Shown in pieces: positions 1 through 5,689 of a stretch of DNA of 6,324 nt. Position numbers and translations under genes: made by a program. The DNA lies in contig DASRVB010000230.1 of assembly GCA_035687725.1 (NCBI GenBank), positions 1-6,324 on the forward strand. The letters run 5' to 3'. This DNA is from JAICNR01 sp035687725. Its GTDB lineage: Bacteria > Gemmatimonadota > Gemmatimonadetes > JACCXV01 > JAHWKZ01. The notes under the pieces are model-generated. The model made no database searches. It had not been told where the DNA came from and saw nothing but the letters and a program-made list of their open reading frames with translations. Position 1 is the stretch's first letter, and each line of letters begins with the position of its first letter.

Positions 1-1
1 G

Positions 2-235
2 AGCCCGGGGATCGACCGGCCGCTCACGCGACGGAAGCACTTCGAGCGGTTCGTGGGACACGAGATAGACGTGCGTCTGTACGCCAAGCGGGACGGCCGC
101 AAGAAATACGTGGGAACGCTGGAACGGGTGGAGGACGGAGAGGCGGGGTTCCGGATCATCGTCCGGGACGGACAGGAGCGCTGGACGTTCGCCGACGACG
201 AGATCGCGCGCGCCAGGCTCCACGTCAGATGGTAG
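2..235 (+). CDS. rimP: Ribosome maturation factor RimP, C-terminal part (5' truncated by window edge)
   Basis: The reading frame is open from base 2 and ends at TAG 233-235, giving 77 residues. It opens with SPGIDRPL, the highly characteristic RimP motif at the junction of its N-terminal alpha/beta domain and the C-terminal Sm/SH3-like beta-barrel. The remainder (HEIDVRLYAKRDGRKKYVGTLE and on to the end) fits the barrel domain. RimP family members are usually about 150-170 aa, so roughly the first half lies upstream of the window. An ATG-type reading from base 53 would cut off the motif and is not the real start. RimP binds the free 30S subunit in the cytoplasm and helps its late maturation. 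It is the usual first gene of the nusA-infB operon, and nusA follows after 28 bp, which supports both the identification and co-transcription. Confidence 0.93.
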   Translation, partial: SPGIDRPLTRRKHFERFVGHEIDVRLYAKRDGRKKYVGTLERVEDGEAGFRIIVRDGQERWTFADDEIARARLHVRW

Positions 236-263
236 AAACGATCGAACAGGAGTCACGACGGAT

Positions 264-2120
264 ATGGCGATGGAGATCCTGGACGCCTTCGGGCAGCTCA
301 CCCGCGAAAAGGCGATCGACAAGAGCGAGGTCATCGAGCTGGTCAAGGCGGGCATGCTCGCCGCCGTGCGCCGAAACCACGGCCCGGAGGCGAATGCCGA
401 CATCCTCGTCGACCCCGCGTCCGGCGAGATCAGCATCTACCTGCTGAAGGAGGTCGTCGAGGACGAGGAGCACCTCGAAGACCCCTCCCGCCAGATGACC
501 GTCGAGCAGGCGAAAGCCCTCCCGTACGTCAACGAGCCGTGGGGCGACGGCGAGCCCCAGCCCGGCCAGATCGCCGAGATCCCGCTCGACTTCCGCCAGT
601 TCGGCCGCAACGCGATCCAGGCGGCCAAGCAGATGATCATCCAGAAGGTCCGCGAGGAAGAGCGCAACCGGATCCGCGACGAGTATGAGGACAGGATCGG
701 CGAACTCGTGTCGGGGACCGTGCAGCAGGTCGATCGCGGAAACGCGCTGGTGTTCCTCGACCGGCGGACCGAAGCGATCATGCCGGCGCGCGAGCAGGTC
801 CGGCGCGAGTACCTGCGCCAGGGCGAGACCGTGCGCGCGCTCCTGCTGGACATAAAGGAGTCGACCAAAGGGCCGCAGCTGATCCTCAGCCGCACCCATC
901 CGGACTTCGTGAAGGCGTTGTTCGCGCTCGAGGTGCCGGAGGTCTATCAGGGGATCGTCGAGATCCGTGCCATCGCGCGCGAGCCGGGCAGCCGCTCGAA
1001 GATCGCCGTATGGTCGCGCGACCCGCACGTCGATCCGGTCGGGGCCTGCGTGGGCCTCAAGGGGAGCCGCGTGCAGGCGGTGGTCAGCGAGCTGGGCGGC
1101 GAGCGGATCGACATCGTTCCGTGGACGGACGACCCGCGCCAGTTCATCGCCCAGGCGCTCTCTCCCGCAGACGTGTACAAGATCATCCTTCACGAGCGCG
1201 GGGAAGTCGACGACGGCGGCCTGTTCTCCGACCTACGCGGTTCGCCGTTCCAGACCAAACCCCGCTTCCGCGGTCCGACCGCCGCGCCGGCGCCGTTCCA
1301 GCCGGCCAGCCCCGAAGAGACCGCCGCCGCACTCGAGGCGTCGAAAGCTGCGCGCGCTCGCCGGGAGGCCCGCAAGGAGAGCGAGGGCCTGGAGATCGAC
1401 GAGCAGCCGGTCGAGGCCGAGGCCGCCGACGGCAAGAAGGCCCAGAACGGCGCCGCTGAAGGGGCGGAGCCCGAGGAGACCGCCGAGCGCTCCGCCGAGC
1501 GGCGCGCGACCGTCGTCTGCGCCGAGGATCAGCTGTCGCTGGCGATCGGACGCTCAGGGCAGAACGTGCGCCTCGCCTCCAAGCTGACAGGATACAAGAT
1601 CGATCTCGTGAGCAAGCAGGAGTATCTGGCCAAGGAGGAGGAGATCCTGTTCGGGCGCAAGCCGGAGCCCGTCGAAGCAGCCGGCAAGGAGGCGATGTCC
1701 GATGCCGCCGCCGGCGGCGAGGACTTCCCCCTCAGCCAGGTTCCCGGCGTTGCGCCCGAGGCGGTGGCCGCCCTCACGGCCGCCGGGTACCGCACGTTCG
1801 AGGACATCATCAACCTGGAACGCGAGGACCTGCTCGGCATCGCGGGAATGGACGAAGCGACGGCCGACGTGCTGATGCGCATGATCGACGAGCTGACCGT
1901 CGAGGTCGATGAGGAGTGGGACGAGGAGACCGGAGAGTACGTGGAGAGCCCGTCGGAGGACGAGTCGTCGGCCGAAGAGCCCGCGTCAACCGAGGTCCAG
2001 TCGGCCCTCGGCGAGCTCGAGACCCTGGGCGCGGACGAGGCGGAGGGCTCCGAGGAGGGCGCGGCCGACGAGGCCGCGCGCAAGGGAGGCGACGAGGACG
2101 GCGAGCAGAGCGCTGGTTGA
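264..2120 (+). CDS. nusA: Transcription termination/antitermination factor NusA with a split KH2 domain
   Basis: The product is 618 aa, longer than the usual 350-500 aa. Order of parts: RNA polymerase-binding N-terminal domain (about 1-140, with the DFRQFGRNAIQAAKQ region at 109-123); S1 domain (about 145-210); KH1 (about 215-290, GLKG loop at 264-267); first strand of KH2 (about 292-312, ALSPADVYKI); a roughly 100-residue Ala/Glu/Arg-rich insertion (about 313-412); the rest of KH2 (about 413-455, with EDQLSLAIG and the GRSG loop at 429-432); a helix-hairpin-helix-like segment (about 488-545); and an acidic low-complexity tail (546-618). NusA binds RNA polymerase and nascent RNA and modulates pausing, termination and antitermination. 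ATG 264 is preceded by AGGAG at 248-252 with 11 bp spacing; the in-frame ATG at 270 is a less likely alternative. The stop overlaps the proposed start of the L7Ae gene. The family call is certain; domain borders are approximate. Confidence 0.97.
   Translation: MAMEILDAFGQLTREKAIDKSEVIELVKAGMLAAVRRNHGPEANADILVDPASGEISIYLLKEVVEDEEHLEDPSRQMTVEQAKALPYVNEPWGDGEPQPGQIAEIPLDFRQFGRNAIQAAKQMIIQKVREEERNRIRDEYEDRIGELVSGTVQQVDRGNALVFLDRRTEAIMPAREQVRREYLRQGETVRALLLDIKESTKGPQLILSRTHPDFVKALFALEVPEVYQGIVEIRAIAREPGSRSKIAVWSRDPHVDPVGACVGLKGSRVQAVVSELGGERIDIVPWTDDPRQFIAQALSPADVYKIILHERGEVDDGGLFSDLRGSPFQTKPRFRGPTAAPAPFQPASPEETAAALEASKAARARREARKESEGLEIDEQPVEAEAADGKKAQNGAAEGAEPEETAERSAERRATVVCAEDQLSLAIGRSGQNVRLASKLTGYKIDLVSKQEYLAKEEEILFGRKPEPVEAAGKEAMSDAAAGGEDFPLSQVPGVAPEAVAALTAAGYRTFEDIINLEREDLLGIAGMDEATADVLMRMIDELTVEVDEEWDEETGEYVESPSEDESSAEEPASTEVQSALGELETLGADEAEGSEEGAADEAARKGGDEDGEQSAG
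1200..1499 (+). other. Low-complexity insertion inside the NusA KH2 domain
   Basis: In ordinary NusA proteins the strand following ALSPA runs after some 15-20 residues into a strand leading to DQLSLAIG. Here residues 313-412 lie between these two parts. The first part is Gly/Pro/Phe-containing (about 316-348) and the rest is rich in Ala, Glu, Arg and Lys, without a recognisable fold. Reading frame and GC-rich codon use are continuous with the flanks, so this is a translated insertion and not a frameshift. I infer a flexible loop extruded from the KH2 fold; its function is unknown. Confidence 0.8.
2084..2089 (+). promoter_or_regulatory. Strong Shine-Dalgarno-like GGGAGG inside the nusA 3' end
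   Basis: GGGAGG lies 23 bp before CTG 2113 and 8 bp before the in-frame ACG at 2098. It may serve the L7Ae gene through a very rare ACG start, or may help retain terminating NusA ribosomes for coupled initiation. It could equally be chance, because Gly/Arg/Glu codons in this GC-rich tail easily produce such strings. Confidence 0.35.
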
Positions 2121-2481
2121 GCGGGTCCCGGAAGCGCTCAAGCCTCGCGTCGCGGGCCTGCTCAGGCAGGCGCGCAGAGCGGGGCGGATCGTCGTCGGGA
2201 TCGCGCTGACGAAGGAATGCGTGCGGGACGGCCGCGCCAGGGCGGTCTGGATCGCCGATGACCTCTCGGAGCGCCGCGAGAAGTCGCTGCTGGATCGCTG
2301 GGGGGGTGCCGGCGTCAGGATCTATTCGGGTTGGACGAAGGACGAGCTGGGGGATCTGGCCGGCAAGCCCGCCGTGGCGGTCCTGTCGGTGACGGATCTG
2401 AACATCGCAGCCGGCGTATCGCAGATCCTCGCGGCGGCGGTGTCCAACGAAGAAGAACGGCGAGGAGGGGAACGAGGCTAG
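2113..2481 (+). CDS. Ribosomal L7Ae/L30e-family protein (YlxQ-like), probable non-canonical start
   Basis: The frame encodes a compact L7Ae/L30e/Gadd45-fold RNA-binding protein, about 122 aa if counted from CTG 2113. Recognisable family features are the opening helix with GLLRQARRAGRIVVG (residues 15-29), a strand with RAVWIADD (43-50), the helix SERREKSLLDRW, and the strand/helix YSGWTKDELGDLAGK with AVAVLSVTD near the end. YlxQ-type members in other bacteria sit between nusA/ylxR and infB, as here. They are thought to bind RNA in the ribosome or translation context, but the role here is inferred. No ATG, GTG or TTG lies in frame between the ATG at 1909, which would give an implausible Arg-rich N-terminus deep inside nusA, and GTG 2221, which is inside the conserved fold. 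CTG 2113 is the only near-cognate candidate and would overlap the nusA stop by 8 bp. The stop TAG (2479-2481) shares one base with the GTG of infB. The gene is well supported; its start is not. Confidence 0.85.
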   Translation: MVERVPEALKPRVAGLLRQARRAGRIVVGIALTKECVRDGRARAVWIADDLSERREKSLLDRWGGAGVRIYSGWTKDELGDLAGKPAVAVLSVTDLNIAAGVSQILAAAVSNEEERRGGERG

Positions 2482-4730
2482 TGGCGAAGATCCGCGTATA
2501 CGAGGTAGCACGTCAGTTCAATGTGTCGAGCGAGGCGATGGTCAATCTCCTGCGGGAGATGGACCTCCCGGTGAAGAACCACATGTCCTCGATCGACGAG
2601 GAAACGGTCCAGCGCATCCGCGGCAAGTTCGACCAGGAGAAGGAAGCAGTCAAACACGCCGAGGAGGAGAAGAAAAAGAAGCTGGAGGAGGCTAAGCGGG
2701 CGCGTCGCGTCGAGAAGGCGAAGTCGAAGCCCCGAGAGGTCGAGCCGCAGGGCGCGGACGAGTCCGCGGTCGTGGTGGAAGAGCCGACCGACGTGGACGG
2801 GGACGAGCATCCCGGGCGCCGCCGCCGTCGCCGCCGCCGCAGGCGCGTGGACCAGGCCGCCGTCGAGGCAAACATCAAGAAGACGCTGGCCAAGATGGAG
2901 GGCAAGTCCCCACGCCGACGCAAGCGCGTCCGCAAGGAGGAGACCGACGAGCAGGTCGAGGTCGTCGAGCCTGAGAACCTGATCCGCGTCACGGAGTTCG
3001 TCTCGGTGGGCGAGCTGGCGGACCTGATCGAGGTGCCGGCCACGAAGATCATCCAGACCTGCATGGAGCTGGGGCTGATGGTCACGGTGAACCAGCGCCT
3101 CGACTTCGATACGATCAGCCTGATCTGCGAGGAGTTCGGCTACGCGGCGCAGCGGCAGGACGCGTTCGTCCTGGACGAGCCCGAGGAGGAAGAGGTCGCC
3201 GAGGAGAACCTGGTGCCGCGACCGCCCGTGGTCACCGTCATGGGCCACGTCGACCACGGCAAGACGTCGCTCCTGGACTTCATTCGACAGACCAACGTCA
3301 TCGCCGGCGAGTCCGGCGGCATCACACAGCACATCGGCGCCTACGAGGTCGAGCTGGACGACGAGCGCTCGGTCACGTTCCTGGACACCCCGGGACACCA
3401 GGCGTTCACCGCGATGCGGGCGCGCGGCGCGCAGGCCACCGACATCGTGATCCTCGTCGTGGCCGCGGACGACGGCGTGATGCCCCAGACCGTCGAGGCG
3501 ATTGATCACGCGCGGGCGGCCGGCGTTCCGCTGGTGGTGGCGGTCAACAAGATCGACCTGCCCGACGCGAGGCCCGAGCGCGTGAAGCAGGAGCTCATGC
3601 AGCACAAGGTGGTCATCGAGGAGTTCGGCGGGGACGTCCTGTTCGCGGAGGTGAGCGCCAAGACGGGCGCCGGGATCGACGACCTGCTCGAGAAGGTGAT
3701 GCTGCAGGCGGACGTGCTCGACGTGCGCGCGAACCCGGACCGACCCGCGCGCGGCGTCGTGATCGAGTCCGAGCTGGACAAGGGCAAGGGGCCGGTCGCC
3801 ACCGTGCTGGTGACCGCCGGCACGCTGAAGATCGGTGACGCGTTCATCTGCGGCCTTTTCGACGGGCGGGTGCGGGCGCTCCTCGACGAGCGGGGAAACA
3901 ACGTGCAGGAGGCGGGCCCGTCGCAGCCCGTCCGCGTGCTCGGGTTCAGCGGGGTCCCGGAAGCGGGCGACGGCTTCGCGGTCCTGGGGGACGACGGGGA
4001 GGTGCGGGACATCGCACAGCGGCGGCAGCGGCTCCAGCGGGAGCAGGGGTTCCGGCGCACCAAAGAGCCGACCACGCTCGAGGAGCTCTACGCCCAGGTC
4101 CAGGCCGGCGAGATATCGCGCCTGAACGTGATCCTCAAGGGCGACGTCGGCGGCTCGGTCGAGGCCCTGGCCGACGAGCTCACCAAGCTCTCGACCGACG
4201 AGGTGAAGGTCGACGTCATCCATCGCGGCGTGGGGGCGATCACCGAGAACGACGTCCTGCTGGCCGCCGCTTCGGCCGCCATCATCATCGGCTTCCACGT
4301 GCGACCGGATGCGCGGGCGCGCGCCGCCGCGGAGCGCGAGGGCGTGGACATCCGCGTCTATCGCGTCATCTACGAAGTGGTGGACGACGTCCGGCTGGCG
4401 ATGGAGGGCCTGCTGGCTCCCGAGAAGCGCGAGGTCGTGCTGGGCTCGGCCGAGGTCCGCGAGACGTTCAAGATCCCCAAGGTGGGCACGATCGCTGGCT
4501 GCTTCGTCTCCGACGGCACGATTCCACGCACCGCGCGCGTCCGGGTGGTGCGCGACGGCGTCGAGGTGTACGAGGGCGTGATCGGATCGCTGAAGCGGTT
4601 CAAGGACGACGTCCGCGAGGTGCGCGAGGGATACGAATGCGGAATCAACGTCGAGGGGTTCAACGATGTGAAGGTGGGGGATGTGATAGAAGCATATAAG
4701 ATCGAAGAGGTCCAACGTACGTTAGCGTGA
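2481..4730 (+). CDS. infB: Translation initiation factor IF-2
   Basis: The product is 749 aa from GTG 2481. This cytoplasmic GTPase positions initiator fMet-tRNA on the 30S subunit and promotes 50S joining. Visible parts: an IF2 N-terminal domain at 1-45 (AKIRVYEVARQFNVSS); a charged linker with Lys/Glu-rich helix and a run of ten Arg (113-122); a second IF2_N-like domain (about 165-222); and the G domain with G1 GHVDHGKT (255-262), G2 around Thr282, G3 DTPGH (302-306), G4 NKID (356-359) and G5 SAK (392-394). Domain II follows (about 415-510), then domain III and the C-terminal fMet-tRNA-binding barrel, with FKIPKVGTIAGC near 663-674. All GTPase motifs are intact. AGGAGG at 2463-2468 is 12 bp before the GTG, which fixes this start over an earlier in-frame ATG at 2331 that lies wholly inside the L7Ae gene. 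The stop TGA 4728-4730 falls in the terminal repeat of the following element. Confidence 0.98.
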   Translation: MAKIRVYEVARQFNVSSEAMVNLLREMDLPVKNHMSSIDEETVQRIRGKFDQEKEAVKHAEEEKKKKLEEAKRARRVEKAKSKPREVEPQGADESAVVVEEPTDVDGDEHPGRRRRRRRRRRVDQAAVEANIKKTLAKMEGKSPRRRKRVRKEETDEQVEVVEPENLIRVTEFVSVGELADLIEVPATKIIQTCMELGLMVTVNQRLDFDTISLICEEFGYAAQRQDAFVLDEPEEEEVAEENLVPRPPVVTVMGHVDHGKTSLLDFIRQTNVIAGESGGITQHIGAYEVELDDERSVTFLDTPGHQAFTAMRARGAQATDIVILVVAADDGVMPQTVEAIDHARAAGVPLVVAVNKIDLPDARPERVKQELMQHKVVIEEFGGDVLFAEVSAKTGAGIDDLLEKVMLQADVLDVRANPDRPARGVVIESELDKGKGPVATVLVTAGTLKIGDAFICGLFDGRVRALLDERGNNVQEAGPSQPVRVLGFSGVPEAGDGFAVLGDDGEVRDIAQRRQRLQREQGFRRTKEPTTLEELYAQVQAGEISRLNVILKGDVGGSVEALADELTKLSTDEVKVDVIHRGVGAITENDVLLAAASAAIIIGFHVRPDARARAAAEREGVDIRVYRVIYEVVDDVRLAMEGLLAPEKREVVLGSAEVRETFKIPKVGTIAGCFVSDGTIPRTARVRVVRDGVEVYEGVIGSLKRFKDDVREVREGYECGINVEGFNDVKVGDVIEAYKIEEVQRTLA

Positions 4731-4850
4731 CGCGTGAGGGCGGCCCATCTGCTGCGTTGCGCTCCTCGTGTCTTCCTGCGGCGTAGCTTGTGCTACGCCT
4801 CGGGATCCCCTCGTCGCGCGCCTTGCATCTGGACCGTTTTGACGCGTCAC
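4727..4850. repeat. Palindromic MITE/BIME-like element, left copy
   Basis: The ends carry GTGACGCGT (4727-4735) and its exact complement ACGCGTCAC (4842-4850). Extending inward, about 19 of 26 end positions match as an inverted repeat. The centre is a perfect 8-bp hairpin (4780-4799). The copy is collinear with the reverse complement of the right copy: five exact blocks of 17, 10, 8, 15 and 8 bp (58 bp in all), separated by divergent blocks of nearly equal length. No protein is encoded, and I see no clear target-site duplication. It resembles a non-autonomous miniature element or a REP/BIME-type intergenic repeat; the family name is not known to me. The infB stop codon lies within its first bases. 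Confidence 0.8.
4780..4799 (+). repeat. Central hairpin of left element
   Basis: GGCGTAGC (4780-4787) pairs perfectly with GCTACGCC (4792-4799) across a TTGT loop. There is no T-run directly after it, so it is not a standard intrinsic terminator. Confidence 0.85.
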
Positions 4851-4881
4851 TGAGTACGGGCGCGGCAAGCGCTTTCAGCGA

Positions 4882-4999
4882 GGCGGCTCAAAACGGGCGA
4901 TGTCAAGGCGCGCGACGATGACCGAGTGAGGCGTACTGCAAAGTACGCCGCAGCGAGTGTCGAGGAGCGCAACGCAGACGTCGGCCGTTTTCAGCCGCC
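4882..4999. repeat. Palindromic MITE/BIME-like element, right copy (inverted)
   Basis: This 118-bp element has 23-bp terminal inverted repeats at 4882-4904 and 4977-4999, both reading GGCGGCT then AAAACGG inward, with 20 of 23 positions matching. The core is a perfect 8-bp hairpin. It lies in the opposite orientation to the left copy, 31 bp away. In RNA the matching arms 4752-4842 and 4888-4977 could pair into one long hairpin with a 45-base loop. The element ends one base before the GGAGGA ribosome-binding sequence of ylxP. The extreme ends differ from those of the left copy, although both contain TCAAAACGG. Confidence 0.8.
4930..4949 (+). repeat. Central hairpin of right element, GCAA tetraloop
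   Basis: GGCGTACT (4930-4937) pairs perfectly with AGTACGCC (4942-4949) around GCAA, which belongs to the stable GNRA tetraloop class. Relative to the left hairpin, the two loop-proximal base pairs differ but pairing is kept. No T-run follows. Confidence 0.85.
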
Positions 5000-5005
5000 G
5001 GAGGA
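5000..5005 (+). promoter_or_regulatory. Shine-Dalgarno sequence of ylxP at the element border
   Basis: GGAGGA starts one base after the right terminal repeat. It is only 2 bp from ATG 5008 but 11 bp from the in-frame GTG 5017, so it leaves the ylxP start open between the two. Its position beside a long potential hairpin could influence accessibility; that is inference. Confidence 0.6.
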
Positions 5006-5007
5006 AC

Positions 5008-5292
5008 ATGGCGTTCGTGGGATATTCCATCTTCGATATCCATGTTCCGAACGTTCACTCGCTGAAAGAGAAGCGGTTCGTGGTGCGCAGCGTGAAGGAC
5101 CGCATCGCGCAGAAGTTCAACGTGGCGGTTTCCGAGACGGGCCACCTGGACAAGTGGCAGCGCTGCGAGCTGGCGGTCGCCTCGGTGGCGGGCGAGCGCC
5201 ACTCCGTGGAGCGCACGTTGGAAGGCATCCGCTCGCTGCTGGACGGCGAGCCGGAGTTGCGCATCATCTCCGACGAGACCGAGATCCTCTGA
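5008..5292 (+). CDS. ylxP: YlxP family protein (DUF503)
   Basis: The product is 94 aa, the usual length of the DUF503 family. Hallmarks are the N-terminal strand ending before HSLKEKR (17-23), the helix that follows (VVRSVKDRIAQKFNVAVSE, 25-43), the conserved DKWQRCELAV (48-57) and the EIL C-terminus (92-94). This is a small ferredoxin-like-fold protein, typically encoded between infB and rbfA. Family members have been linked to ribosome assembly or translation, but the exact biochemical role is not established. ATG 5008 is chosen because MAFVGYSIFDIHVP gives the usual N-terminal length; GTG 5017 (VGYSIF) has better Shine-Dalgarno spacing and would shorten the protein by 3 residues. An in-frame ATG at 4957 lies inside the repeat and adds unlike residues, so it was not chosen. 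The gene is cut off from infB by 277 bp of repeat DNA, while rbfA follows after 4 bp. Confidence 0.92.
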   Translation: MAFVGYSIFDIHVPNVHSLKEKRFVVRSVKDRIAQKFNVAVSETGHLDKWQRCELAVASVAGERHSVERTLEGIRSLLDGEPELRIISDETEIL

Positions 5293-5296
5293 CCCC

Positions 5297-5689
5297 GTGA
5301 CGTCCCACCGCACCCGCCGCACCATCCGAGTCGACGAGCTCCTCAAGCAGGAGATCGCCGGCCTCATTCGCGAGATGAAAGACCCGCGCGTGGGATTCAC
5401 GACCGTCATGGACGTGCGCACGAGCCCGGACCTGAGGCACGCGCGGGTCTATGTCAGCGTGCTGGGCGACGAGGACGACAAGCAGGCGACCGTGGGCGTG
5501 CTCCAGGGTGCGCGGGGCTACCTCCGCGCGCGGCTGGGGCGCGACGTGACATTGAAGTATCTGCCGGAGCTCCATTTCGAGCTGGACCGGACGCTCGAGC
5601 AGGCCGCGCGTATCGATGCGCTGCTCGACGAACTGGATCCCGAGGGCGGGACCGGGCCCGCCGGAGGCGCGGCGGAGGAAGAGGAGTGA
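5297..5689 (+). CDS. rbfA: 30S ribosome-binding factor RbfA
   Basis: The product is 130 aa from GTG 5297, typical of RbfA (about 110-135 aa). The N-terminal helix RVDELLKQEIAGLIREMKDPRVG (11-33), the strand with TTVMDVRTSPDLRHARVYVSVLG (35-57), GARGYLR (71-77) and the strand KYLPELHFELDRTLE (87-101), followed by the last helix, are all standard for its single KH-like domain. RbfA is a cytoplasmic factor that binds immature 30S subunits near the 5' helix of 16S rRNA and supports late maturation and cold adaptation. A Gly/Ala/Glu tail (115-130, ending in four Glu) extends past the fold. There is no strong ribosome-binding site before the GTG, and ylxP ends only 4 bp upstream, so translational coupling is likely. 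The stop overlaps the truB start by 4 bp (GTGA). Confidence 0.96.
   Translation: MTSHRTRRTIRVDELLKQEIAGLIREMKDPRVGFTTVMDVRTSPDLRHARVYVSVLGDEDDKQATVGVLQGARGYLRARLGRDVTLKYLPELHFELDRTLEQAARIDALLDELDPEGGTGPAGGAAEEEE

Noticed and set aside
225..1193. A 322-codon minus-strand open frame opposite nusA
   Set aside because: A mirror of GC-rich nusA codons; no family features and no ribosome-binding context.
2109..2121. prfB-like programmed +1 frameshift at the nusA stop
   Set aside because: GGT TGA does not offer good re-pairing after a +1 slip, and the GGGAGG is too far upstream compared with the prfB site. It is kept only as a remote option in the start finding.
2478..4715. A 745-codon open frame on the minus strand opposite infB
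   Set aside because: It lies wholly antisense to a clearly conserved GTPase. Such frames arise commonly opposite GC-rich genes, and its translation is His/Asp/Leu-rich with no recognisable domain.
4780..4842. Intrinsic terminator after infB
   Set aside because: The strong hairpin has no T-run after it; the short TTTT at 4837-4840 is about 37 bp downstream. Termination is possible but not supported by a canonical signal.
4725..4855. Target-site duplication around the left element
   Set aside because: Bases flanking 4727 and 4850 do not match; no convincing duplication is seen for either copy.
4926..5300. Plus-strand open frame through the right repeat and ylxP
   Set aside because: Out of frame with ylxP and without family similarity that I can recognise.
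4903..5421. Minus-strand open frame across the repeat, ylxP and rbfA
   Set aside because: It crosses a non-coding repeat and two well supported genes on the other strand; the composition is that of a shadow frame.
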